Source of the DNA: Phoronis australis
Lineage: Eukaryota; Phoronida; Phoronidae
Assembly (NCBI GenBank): GCA_002633005.1
Contig: NMRA01000650.1
Span: forward strand, 20,850 to 84,849
Reading direction: 5' to 3'
DNA length: 64,000 bases
The position numbers and the translations under genes are program-made. Each line of letters opens with the position of its first letter. The stretch's first letter is position 1. Below the pieces are notes generated by a model, which was not told where the DNA came from, searched no databases, and saw only the letters and a program-made list of their open reading frames with translations. This document shows positions 1 to 11,383 of the stretch, piece by piece.

Positions 1-130
1 TTTCAGCCCCTCCCACTCCTCTGGGTCTGTGGTTTCAGCCCACTAGGTCAGGACTGTTGTTGCAGCCGGCCTCCTCCCGTTCGCAGGTCTGTTGTTGCAG
101 CCTGTGGCCCAAGGCCTGTAGTTGCAGGCT
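1..130. repeat. GTTGCAG-rich imperfect repeat at the left edge
   Basis: The motif CTGTNGTTGCAG (or TTTCAG) recurs about four times at 25-40 base spacing, separated by C-rich spacers. It is probably the right end of a longer tandem or mobile repeat cut by the window edge. No coding signal is seen. Confidence 0.35.
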
Positions 131-955
131 TCAATTTCTAGTCATTAGTTCTAGTTAACTTTACATACATTTCGTTATGTTCTTGTTTTTTATATTCTAG
201 ACTTATGTATTCTAATTTCCTGTTATCCTGTTTAGTACCTATATTTTATCATAGTCTAACCTTGTTATTGCCCGGGTTGCGCTTCCTCGGATGGGCGATG
301 TCAGCATTTCGTGCTGCCATTATGGCGTTTTTTGCATGCCCATCTTGCAGAGTCTTAGTTAGTTTTATCTATTACGTCATAATAAGTGACAATATTCGCA
401 ATCCTCCTCTTGTTTTACTCTGCAACATAGCTCGTGGCGTACCCCGGGCAAAATAGATTACGATAAACATACTTTGTGTAGTATTCTCACTGTTTATTTT
501 GGAATTTTGTCGATATATATTTTCAGAATTACACATCGTAGGAATGAAATGTTTTACAACATCTAATAAAGCACGAAGATTGAGGACACCGAGTGGAAAG
601 TCTTAGTTGAGAAGGGAATGGTTTACCTGCGGACAACATTACTTTTTCTGTCTGCAATCACAATCTCTGCTCGGTTTTGCCACGTTTCAATCCTCATTGT
701 TTTTCATTAAAATTTGATTCGCTTATTGTGTATTCTGTTTTTGAAGAGCAGTTTGGTGTACACATTGTACTGGGATATAGACTTACGACAACTGTTGTTT
801 TTGAAGGATAGGTTGGTGTACACATTATAATGGACAATAAAATTACGACTACTTTGACGGTCTCAAAAGTCTGCTAATCTTCAGAAATTTGTCTGAAAAA
901 TGTCAAGCATCACAAAAATATATTCATGTTTAAACCTTAATTTTCACATTGACAG
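131..955. other. Non-coding stretch, probable intron of an upstream gene
   Basis: AT-rich DNA with no convincing exon. An open frame at 205-456 encodes a hydrophobic peptide with no family I recognise, and I do not treat it as a gene. The stretch ends in a pyrimidine-rich tract and a CAG splice acceptor at 953-955, which is the main reason to read it as an intron. Confidence 0.35.
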
Positions 956-1302
956 AAACGAGAATGCATTGTCTTTTTGAGCATGACGAATTAAAGCAAA
1001 GAAGTTTTGGCTTCGACGTCTTGCCGAAGTTAGATGATGGCCGCCGAGCACTTTACCAAACCACTTCAAATTTCGGTAAAGGTAGTTCTGGATGTCCCGG
1101 TTTCGTGGCTGACGATAAACAGGAAACTAGCGTGGGCGCAATGCAAAGATTAAGTTTTCCCAATGTGTCGCCCGCCCAAACTGTTCCGTTAGATGAAACA
1201 TTCGCTAGTTCCGTTGAACAAGGGAATCGCATGGAGGCCATTTACGACGCCATGAAAAACTCCCTCAGCGACACAGATGAAAAACTATGCAGGAAACTTT
1301 AA
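956..1302 (+). CDS. Probable terminal coding exon of an unidentified upstream gene
   Basis: A frame of about 115 codons opens straight after a good 3' splice site (TTTTCACATTGACAG ending at 955) and ends in TAA at 1300-1302. The peptide is hydrophilic and rich in Ser, Asp and Glu, with mixed ordinary composition. It reads like a soluble C-terminal tail. The frame is entered with two bases of a split codon, so the rest of the protein would lie left of the window. An AATAAA signal follows 88 bases after the stop. I do not recognise the family and see no domain or membrane segment. There is no ATG near the acceptor that would suit an independent start. It could instead be a chance open frame: the opposite strand is also partly open at 1053-1241. 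Confidence 0.4.
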
Positions 1303-1389
1303 GCCAAAGGAAGACCGTGTTAAACTAGTTTGAGCATACATGTAAGTTGTAGTAATGCCCAAACACCTGTTTATCACATATTGGTAAAA

Positions 1390-1395
1390 AATAAA
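1390..1395 (+). terminator. Candidate polyadenylation signal AATAAA
   Basis: AATAAA lies 88 bases after the stop codon of the 956-1302 exon. That would give a short 3' UTR of roughly 110 bases. The hexamer alone is weak evidence in AT-rich DNA. Confidence 0.35.
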
Positions 1396-1739
1396 CCAGG
1401 GCATCATATGGGTCGGTTACTTATAAACTTGTCTCAGAACCTAGGTTTGCTATCGGACAAAGCTTTAAGAGCGAGTCAGTAGAAAAAATCTGGAATGCAG
1501 TGTAGACTGGCCTTGGTGCATGTACTAAATCTTACAGTTAGATGTGCTTGGAGAGAAGAATTGTTTTAGGTATACTTAGATAGGCATACAGAAGATATAC
1601 TAAGGATTAAATACACAGCGCCTGGCACCACTCTTTAGCAAACAAATGCCTTGCAATTATGGTTCTTGGGGAATGACCACGAATAATGCTGCTTGTATTT
1701 TAACATGGACCGCAGTTCAAATTTGACCACGAAAATGAG

Positions 1740-2215
1740 AAGCAGATGTACACACTGTAACCACTGTGATCCAGTAAGGGACATTGCAGACAGCCGCGGA
1801 TGTACATACTGTAATCATGTTAATCTTGTAAGGGGCATTGCATACAGGTGCAGATGTACATACTGTAACCATTGTGGTCATGTAAGGTTCATTGCAGGTA
1901 GCCGCAGATGTACATACTGTAACCATTGCGGTCATGTAACGTTCATTGCAGACAGCCGCAAATGTACATACTGCAACCATTGTGGTTATGTAAGGGGAAT
2001 TGCAGACAGCCGCAGATGTACATACTGTAACCATCGCGGTCATGTAAGGTTCATTGCAGACAGTCGCAGATGTACATAATGTAACCATTGTGAACATGTA
2101 AGGGGAATTTCAGACATCCGCAGATGTACATACGGTAACCATTGTGGTCATGTAAGGGAAATTGCAGACAGCCGCAGATGTACATACTGTAACCGTTGTG
2201 ATCACGTAAGGTCTC
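1740..2215. repeat. 54-bp minisatellite, about 9 copies, open on both strands
   Basis: The word GATGTACATACTGTAACC recurs at 1745, 1799, 1853, 1907, 1961, 2015, 2069, 2123 and 2177, exactly 54 bases apart. Because 54 is a multiple of three and the unit has no stop in the two relevant frames, both strands stay open over much of the array (+ strand 1693-2079, - strand 2097-1717). The + strand reading gives an 18-residue repeat with Cys-x2-Cys-x2-Cys-x2-His spacing. I read it as a minisatellite, not a gene: there is no start context, no splice sites, and the frame stops inside the array. Confidence 0.85.
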
Positions 2216-5033
2216 TTGAGGTTCTTTTGAGGCCCTTGTCTCTTTCGGTTCTCCTCCAATTAACCCTTATTTTTATAGAGGACTGGCGTACAAAGTTCAG
2301 CAAAAACGAGGCAGTAATACCACTATCATATCCCGAGGGAGCACCCAAGAGCTCAAAACTCGAACTTCCGCACCTGAAGCCACATCCAGTTGTGCTTGGA
2401 TCTGGCTAATTAAACCCCGTCAAGAAGGGACCGAGGTACGCTGATAATCCGTGTGTAGAAGCGTAGATTCAAGACCTTCTCCGCTTTCACCTCATTCGTG
2501 AGATGGTACCAAGGCCGATCCACTAGGTCGTCCCGAACCACGAATTTATAGGACACAACTGTAGTTCGACAGCTCCCAACTCGGTTCAAGCGGATGTCGA
2601 ACTCCCCACGTAAGTGTTTGCCATCTCAAAGGAGTTATCCCCAGTTTGGCACGTCTACATCCAGGAACAGATCATTGCTATACCTGCTATAGATAACTGT
2701 GTAGAGTGTAGAACCCCAATACAACACTCGCTATTCTGGGCACTGCAGCTCTGCGTTGTCACCAATCCTGAGAATGATAACAGGCGCTAGCTGGAAGGTA
2801 CTGCAGGATTTGATGACCATCTGACCTTCAACAGCCCACAGCCACTTATCCAAGGCTCTAGAATTTTTCCAACCTAATCTTCCCCCTCGCAAATTTTCAA
2901 GGAGGCCAGTACGACGAGAGACCGAAAGGCACCGAGCCGACCTTAGGGGATAGTGAGTTGTCATTGGCTTGACCTCTACCTTGCAAACTGCCCCGCACCG
3001 GTGACCTTTCTGGAAGTATGATACTCCCGCCAGTATAGGTTTAGAGATCACAGAAAAACACACGCTGTTCCACCACGACACGGTACACAGAACAGACCAC
3101 AGACACCATGTGCATGTTTCATAAGAAAGTACCACATTTATACCAAGTGACACGTTTGAGTTGCCATTTTAAACCTGATAAAGGAAATAATTCTCTTCAG
3201 ATTTTGTCAATAAAACAGAAAATTATATGTACTGCAATCCAGATAGCATTGCAGAGAGTGATGGTGACCAAGGAAAGCAACAACATTGTCAAAAATTGTT
3301 CTTTGTGGGAAACTGCGCTCGTGTAATCAATCTGGATGAAAAGTCTGTATGCTATTGGTATGAAGCAGATGTATTCTGTTTTAAAATTTATTGAAGATCC
3401 AGCGAAGGTGCGACCTGAAGAGTTTGAAATACGAAAAAGCCACGGCAGAGTTAGATAGATGTTGGATTGACAATAAATAGACAAGTCATGTGCTGTTTCT
3501 GTGCATCCCGATAGGCTGCTGGTCGTTGCTAGATCAAACAATGACGCCTACAATTTTCAAATCGAAACTGGATCTTGGAAATGCACTTTTAGTTTGAAAG
3601 ATTTTGGCTGTATAGCAAACGGCGATTTCATGTCGAATTTCTTTGCTGGTCGAGCGCAGACCATATACGCACAGAACCCGGTGTGAAAGTTACTACTGTC
3701 ACCCTGTCCGGTTTGTATTTGAATGAAGCATCCGGGTAATCTACTGAATGTTTTGCCCGTATGCTGGCATTGAAGTACATGCAGCTATTAAATTATCTAC
3801 TGGGGGGGGGGGGACAATCACAACTGCCACACTGGGAAATGCAGGCCCCGCGAACACCAGACCCCGGTAGACACAGAACTCCGTGTGATGCAGGACAAAC
3901 TGGACATACATGAACGTGTATAGAGCAAAGGACACAAAAAACCCTGGTATCCATAAAACGGGACACGTTGAACCGGCCACATTAATCACAGAACACTACA
4001 ACAAGGGATACATGTAAGTACATGTACCACCCGGGACACATCGAGATGACCCCGTATCTCACGAGGAACAGTGCTAAGAGCTGAAATGTTACCATTGTAA
4101 ACCTGTGGTGTAAACTGTATTACAGTGTATAAGACCAAGGCATTGAATGCAGTAAACAGTTCTGATTCTGATTCTGTTCTGTATCACAACCTATCCAGAC
4201 CAGAGTAACCCACATTTTATGCACATTTATTACATCTCTATATTGATTAAACGCGAAAGGTACAGTGTACGTCATGTTGGCTATGCAATTTATTATGACG
4301 CTTGAACAGAAATGCCCTTATGCTTTGATTTATTAACCGATCTCACCCGAGAAGAACATTTAAGACTTCTTTTCTCTGAAAGTGCAAATTCCACAAAGTG
4401 ATCAGATTGAGATATGCAATTTATATCACATGGCACACGTACTTTAAGACACGTGTATGAAAGCAAATTATACCAAGCCCAGCAACGAAGGACCGTGATG
4501 GAATTTGAAAGTTTCTGACGGCAACTTTTAGGTCTCAAAATAACGAAGTCGGTTATTCTGATCTGCAATAGTAAGAAAATGGAGAACAATTTAGATTGCT
4601 AATACATGATCATTTAACTTTTAAAGCAACTGTTGCGTTGAAAAAACAAAACTTTTCGTCAATGATGAAAGCGAAAATGGTATGCCTTGTGTGGGCAAAT
4701 ACTTAAAAAATGCTGTGGCTCTATTTCAATACGAGCTTATTTCGCGTTTGCCTCCCCTCCCATGCACAGAACTTGTCTTCCTTGGTAAACTTCATCGCAT
4801 CTCGCTCAAAGGGCATACAATTCATCAGCTAGGTATTCGCATTCTCACGACGTTTTCCTTTTCAAAGAGTGAAACAAAGTTGCGGAAGTTTTGCAGCAGG
4901 TTAGCGAGAAATCGTGCTCTGTACACCAAAGAGCACCAAACAAATTCTTCAACAATTCAAAATATGCTCGAAATTCATCCTCCTGAGTTCTGTCTGACTC
5001 TGTTTCCATGACGTCAGATGGTAACATCAAGAA
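2216..5033. other. Intergenic DNA with no recognised gene
   Basis: Several open frames of 60-140 codons exist on both strands (for example 2731-3153 minus and 3197-3541 minus). None has a recognisable domain or plausible splice structure. A run of 12 G lies near 3802-3813. Nothing else is identified. Confidence 0.5.
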
Positions 5034-6270
5034 GTGTACATAGAATTGTTTTCAATTTTCATAAATGATTTGATTAATGATTTGAACAGTTGTAGCAAAG
5101 GTATCAATTTTGATGGATGTAATTTATCATTTCTGTTGTATGCAGATGACATTGTGATTTTTTCTGGTAATGAAGCCTATTTGCAGGATTTACTGAACGT
5201 ATTAAGTAATTGGTGTGCAAGGTGGCAAATGTCCGTAAATTTTTCCAAGACTGATGTGGTTCATTTTCGCAAGAGGGGACATGTAAGAACGAGTTTTGAA
5301 TTCATTTTGTGTGATCGCATTGTGAATTTAAAAGAATGTTAAGTATTTGGGTGTAACTCTGAATGAGTTTATGGATTTTAGTTTGACAGCTGAGATACTG
5401 GCGGACTCCGCGTCCAGAGCGTTGGGAGCTCTGGTGAGCAAGTACAAACATATTGGTAACATGGGTTTAAACAGTTACAGTAAATGTTTTGAAATGCCCG
5501 TAGCTTCAATTCTAGAACATGGATCTGGAATTCGGGGATACTCTCAATACTCCTAATGTGAAATGATCAGAACGAGAGATCTACGTATATTTTTAGGGGT
5601 TCACAAGTATGCTGCCAATGCAGTACTTTATGGCGACTCGGGTTGGCCAAATTCACACTACAAACAACAGAAAAATATGCTACGGCTCTGGAATCGTTTA
5701 GTTCTAATGGATGAAAGCAGAATTGCAAAAAAAGTCTTTTTATGGGACCTTAAACATCGGAACTGCAACTGGTAAAGTTCAATATTTAAAATTATGGAGA
5801 AGTGCGACTTTTTAGAAAATTTCAGGAACAAACAAGTTGTGTCTCTCGAAAACTTCAGAACATTCAGGTTCCACTTAGAAGAGTTAAATTGGTTAAAAAT
5901 AATCACTGAGAAACCAAAACTGTACTTATATAGATCTATTAAGAATGACTATTGTGTAGAAGAGTATTTACGTCTGCCGGTGTCTCAGAGGTCCGTCATA
6001 GCTCGATTGAGAGCAGGTATTCTACCATTAGAGGTTGAGGTGGGGCGGTACTTCGGAATTCCTGTGAATGAACGGATCTGTCGATTTTGTAAAAAAGGAA
6101 TTGAAGATGAAGTTCATTTCATTTTTGATTGTGAAAAATATACTCACATTCGACCATATTTTTTACGGCGTTCTGCCATACCTCAAATATTCCAAAATAA
6201 CTTGAAAGGTCTAGCGAAATTCATTCAAGACGTTTTGCAGGTTAGAAGTAATTGTTTGTTTATAAACTAG
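5034..6270 (+). pseudogene. LINE reverse transcriptase ORF2 remnant, frameshifted
   Basis: The catalytic palm motif YADD is present in the peptide SFLLYADDIVIFS (about 5140-5170). It is followed by the typical W-x-VNxxKT segment and a YLGVTL segment. The frame is broken near 5340 (a frame change between the first piece and 5347-5556), by a stop at 5556 and again at 5775. After these breaks the homologous reading continues in 5794-6270. That last piece carries a CCHC-like knuckle (Cys-x2-Cys, then His and Cys in RFCKKGIEDEVHFIFDCEKY), typical of the C-terminus of many LINE ORF2 proteins. The endonuclease and the RT fingers are missing, so this copy is dead. Confidence 0.85.
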
Positions 6271-6436
6271 TCTGAAATGGTCATATTTGAGCTTGTGCAA
6301 TTTGTTATGTAATGATTTAAATATTATTAGGTGACTGAGTAAGCCCATTGAGGCTGGGGGGTGTGGTGAATAATCTGTCTTTGATTGTATTTACTAGTAC
6401 ACTTATGTCACTATAATAAATAAATAAATAATAATA
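5034..6436 (+). mobile_element. 5'-truncated non-LTR retrotransposon (LINE) with (AATA)n tail
   Basis: The copy starts inside the reverse transcriptase domain (peptide LFSIFINDLINDL), continues through the C-terminal part, and then has about 140 bases of 3' UTR. It ends in a short (AATA)n tail at 6413-6436. 5' truncation plus a simple-repeat 3' tail is the signature of target-primed reverse transcription. The start at about 5034-5046 is where the RT homology begins. I cannot see a clear target-site duplication. The clade is uncertain: the RT and C-terminal Cys/His motif resemble the Jockey/I-type LINEs common in marine invertebrates. Confidence 0.85.
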
Positions 6437-9400
6437 GAATAATACACTGTCTGATATATCCCCACCAACATCTATATTAATTAGAAAGGGATACACGAAT
6501 GCGTGAGCAGCCATCGATATAAAACTCGTTACCAATAAAATATGAGTGCTGGTTTGCCCGTAAAAAGCTTAGAATGTCACAATGCAAGTCTTGAAAGTTC
6601 GGAGTTTATTGTCTGCAGTAACATACTGTAACTTTCGAAAACAGTGTTCCAATCAGTGTTCTTTACTGAAATGCATACGCTACGCTGCTGCATGTATAAC
6701 AATCGCTATTATTCTCTTAATGGAGGGGGTCGAATTAATTGATGAACTACTATGTAGGAAGTCCTATACTGTCACCCAAGTAGTGATCGATCCACAGTAT
6801 TTTGTTGTTAAGTAAGTTTTTCATACAAAAGAACGAAATTTAACAACACAAGTGAAGAGGGAAGCACCTACCGTCCTTTTCACACTCCTTATACCCGCTT
6901 GGCTAAAAGTTAACAGTTAATTTCGGGGGGTCTCCAAGAGATATGCCAAACGGTGGTTCATTTACTTTTATACATTTCAATATCCTGGCAGTGGTTGCAT
7001 AGCCAGAAAATTTCAATTACATTTTGTCTCACGTCACTGAAACAGAGGACTAGAGCTGGTCGTGGAACTAGTATAAATAAAGGTTTACTCTAGAGTGCTT
7101 TTGTGATTGACTTTGCAAAATAATCTCCAAAGTATGCAATAATAGGTAGTTTAATCATGTAACATAATGCTGTTGCATATTACAGGTACGTTTTAAAGTA
7201 AACTTTGTAATTCGTTAAAAAATTCAACTAGGTGCCCGCATTCCAAAAACATGAAAGCACAGCCTCGGCACATTTCATTTCGTATTACCTTCAATTTATT
7301 TAAATGTAAATTATCAAATGTTTCCATTAACCTTTACAATTGTGTGAACACTTCACAAAAACCTACCTCGCCAATCCAATATAATAAATATTGACTACAA
7401 ACCCACTATGAATCTAACAACTGTTTATACACTTCACAGAATCTTCCTTGCTTTCCAATGAAAACAATATTTATTATAAAGATACCATGGATCTTACAAC
7501 TGTGTCAACACGTGTCAATACATGCTAATCTGCTATAATCAGTTGCACATTGATTTTGCCTCTGACTCAATTTTTGCAGTAATTCATTTTCCACTTCGGA
7601 GAACAAGCGCCATCGATCATGTGTTTACCTACAGTATAGGTCGCATTTTTTCTATAGGCTGGTCGATCAACGTGAAATAAGACCAATACTTTTAATTAGA
7701 AGAACATAATGACATGTCTCTTGCTTTAAATTCCTGAAGTTGAAAGGCATAAAATATGGATGAAAGAAATATTCGATCAATGAGCATTGATTAAGCTGTC
7801 TCTCTGCCCTTGCAGTGTTAATTCTTGATTACAAGTTGTAAATGTATTTGTACTATCAATGACGTAATACCTTTTTATTCCAATGCCGGGGATGCAAACT
7901 TGTCTTAGACGTACAATAGAAAACGTTGGGTTTTAGCCCTTCTCCAATAGTACGGGCATTTCTATTGGCAGATATTCGAAAAACGGCTCTTCAAAAACGT
8001 AAAATGTTATCTCCCGTATTTTTGTAAAGGAACAATATTTTAGTAGATTGTATCAAGCATTCTGTGTTACAATTTATCTTTTTATCTATGGTAGTTGTAT
8101 TGCACTAAAAAATATCCACCCTTTAATTTTCATTCAGTGAGCACAGTTTATTAAAACTATACTTTATGCTGTGCAAATACAGTTAGTTACTAACGGAATT
8201 CCAGTATATCTCCTTAAATGATAGTCACGTGTGGGATCAAGAATATAACATCTGGCCAAAGTAAACAATATTTAACATCCACCTACATTACATAAGAACT
8301 TTACATCTGACCGTATTACAAAAGTATTTTAATACTTTCCAAAAAGATTTTAAAAGAGATGCGCCCGATTGCATAATTTTGTAAAGTTATCCCAAAATAT
8401 GCCCACGGGCTCACTTTAGGCTGCATTTACTTTTTGGCGATTCCAGATGATGTTTCGGTTCGGAATTTCTGTCCGTTGGGAGATTGGACTGGATCCGTGA
8501 ATTATGTTGCTTTACCATGGCAATGAGTTATCTGAGAAGTCAGTCTTAAATGTACCCAGAAAAATGTCTGCACAGACAGCGAATTGGGTGATTTGGGAGC
8601 ATAATGTGTACTACCATTCCTTCTACAATCATGGTGGTAATTCAAAATTCACACAAAATTGTACGTTTACAACATGTAGTTGTTGAAATGAATCATTTAC
8701 CGAACTCCATTCACCAAGCAAGAAAACGATTGCTGTTGGGTAGTAGAATACATGTAATTGGTAAATGTACTTATTCATCCTTCATTTTGTGTGGTTGATA
8801 ACGTTGCTTTAGATTTCAGTGTACGTACCTGGACGTATATCTTTTTTGTATGTCCTTGTAATGGTTGGTGTGTTAGCACTTACAGAAAGGTTCCCTGCCA
8901 TGAAACGCTATTCTCTTATTTAGCGGTTGCTGTGTTATAATCTGAATAAATTTCACCTCTTCTTTTGAGTTAAATAAACACTTCCGCTTCATTCCGTAAT
9001 GTCGGCTTTAACCTATGATAGTTCAGCTAAAATTTAAGCCCAAATAATTCTAATCTTACACAATCTAAAATATTTTCAAATTTAACTGAACTTTCAATAG
9101 TTTTTTAGGTCATTTTTATTTCTGAAGTGCACCACAGTCTAAATTGTCATCGTTTTGAGAAAGACCTAACACTTTGCAACTAGATGTGTTACCTTTGTGT
9201 TGTCAATACATGTAGGTTTGACAGTTTGATTTTTAAAGTCCTTATTTACTCTAACTAAATATTTTTAGACTTTTGCATTCTCTTAAATAAATATAGGAGA
9301 CTTATAAATTAGGCTATCTCATTTGTGGGAATTATGCAGAGTGCAAAGTTGCTTTCCAAAGACGTTTAAACATGGATTGACGAGGGTTATCAAAAGGTAA

Positions 9401-11311
9401 CCTCTTTGTACAAGTTTAATGAGTTTCAACTTGAAAATGTTTCTGGGAAGGGCAAGAACTTTGCTTCTGACGAAGATGGACGGAAGTCGGACGGTGTTTT
9501 AACGAGCATTGAAATCCGCTTTTGAGTTAAGAAATACCATTCAAGCGGATCCGAATAGCTACATGTATTATCAATGTGTATTTCTATGGGCACTGAGCAG
9601 ATGAAATTCTTTTGCAAAATGTTTTCACTCTGTTGCAAAATCAGATGGAGAGAGGGTGTTTTAGGTAAATAGTGCACGTTAGTGGAGACGTCTATTGATC
9701 GGCGACCAGAAAATGAGTGTCGAAACTGTGTGGAAAAGAAATCTTTGCGTTCAACGTTGCATTAATTTTTTGTTTAAATACCCTATCTGTAATAATTATT
9801 AATAGCCTTTAAGGATTAAGAGGAAAACGTTCAGAAAATCTACCAAGTTCTTGTGGTTGTTCGACTTAGATGCTAGTGTATTCAATGAATGTGACCATGG
9901 TAACCGTCATCTAAGTAGATAAAATAATTCAACATTAAGTGTACAATCGTCTAATTATTCATCAAATTCAATGGTCAATACTTGTCATGTATTGTTTTCC
10001 CAATAAACTTGATATTAAATATCATTTAACAATGCGGTGAACTTTAGTTTAAACGATATAATTCTTGGTGTTGAGACAACCACAACTGAGTGACTGTCCC
10101 TAATTGACAGCAGATGAATGGAAAAAAGCTCTTGATGTCAAAAAGGCATAATGAGTTGTAATGCCTGTAATTCAGTTTTAGATGTTACGTAATACCCGTG
10201 GTGTTGAGATTAAATATTCTGTGGGTATTTTTTGTGAAAAGTTTGTACTTATATCTAGCTTTTGTTAATTAGGCAGTGAAGTGAAATTGTATTCCAATTT
10301 ATAGCTTATAATGTCGCAAGCCTTTGGGGAGCACGTGTCACCTGACTTTGGCACCAAGCCAACTTTTATTGCGACTATTATACCACGTTCCGCCCGAGAT
10401 TTTCGCAAACTCACCAACTATTACAAAAATAACCTCAAACTGCTTCTTCAGGTTGCGTCCAGTTGGTTATTTTTGCTATGTATACACATTTCTTCAAAAT
10501 GAAGCTTTGCGTTAAAATAATAATATTGATAATGCTCATAATAACACGTAATATAAAACATGTTTTCGTAATTCTAGGACTTTTTAAGGAGTTCCCTTCA
10601 TACATTTTCTTACTTTTTGAGGATTCATTTAACTAATACGAAATGAAAACCATAAAATCTCAGCAAATAACCACTTTTTATGCCAAATAGCCACATTGAC
10701 TCATTAAACGATGTTGGCATGTTATGATGACTCCAACATCAACCAAATGAGGTCAGCCAACACGACCCAATGACCAACAAAACTAAAGGAATTATTGAAT
10801 GTGCATTAAACATTACGACGTGTCACTGGTCATTAACGTGACAACTGCCGTCTGTACCAACTGTTCTCGGGCTAATTAAGGACATATAGGTAGCATACTG
10901 CCCAAAGGGTCCATTACGCGAATGGCCCGTAGGTGTAAAGAGTGATCCTTTCAGGTGATTTTTTAGGGATATTCCCTTAAACAGGAAAGTTTGCAACACA
11001 ATGAAGAGAGCTTCGACACTGCCAACAAAAAGACTGGGTGAATGGTGACCATAGGGGAGAATCTGAAAATTGGATCCCAGACCTCCACTAACGTTACCTG
11101 CCGGTATGCCTGGAGAATTTAAGTGAAAACAACTCGGCTGACCGGCATACGCAGTATTCCTTATCATACACGCTTGATCGATCGTCAAACAAGATTCGAG
11201 TATCTCCAATAGTAACACAAATGATGTCAATGGGTTTTTACAATGACAAATCACAACCTGTAAATAACAGTCCCGTCGTACAGAGTTGGCACAGATTCAA
11301 AGGCACATTGA
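6437..11311. other. Intergenic DNA upstream of the ankyrin-ZU5 gene
   Basis: AT-rich with no convincing gene. A diverged two-copy repeat of about 82 bases lies at 7335-7500 (words like TTACAACTGTGTCAACAC recur). A minus-strand frame of 143 codons at 10823-11254 lies just upstream of exon 1. It has no recognisable domain, so I do not call it a gene. Confidence 0.5.
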
Positions 11312-11383
11312 ATGAAGATGGCAGCAAAACAGGCAAGTGGCGGATCTGAAGGTTACCTCCTCACCGAAGATGAAAAGAAAGAG
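11312..11383 (+). CDS. ANK-ZU5 gene exon 1 (start codon)
   Basis: The reading begins MKMAAKQASGG and ends in EDEKKE, followed by the donor GAG|GTAGGT at 11384. It joins exon 2 in phase 0 to give EDEKKE-VIKAVEDGD, a natural run into the first helix of an ankyrin-like fold. The ATG at 11312 (context AATGAAGATGG) is chosen; a second ATG two codons later has a better Kozak-like context (AAGATGG) and may also be used. The low-complexity Gly/Ser/Lys/Glu content is normal for a cytosolic N-terminal tail. No TATA box is obvious upstream. Confidence 0.65.

Noticed and set aside
1717-2097. Minus-strand Cys-rich protein in the 54-bp array
   Set aside because: It is the mirror frame of the minisatellite; no start context, splice sites or non-repeat domain.
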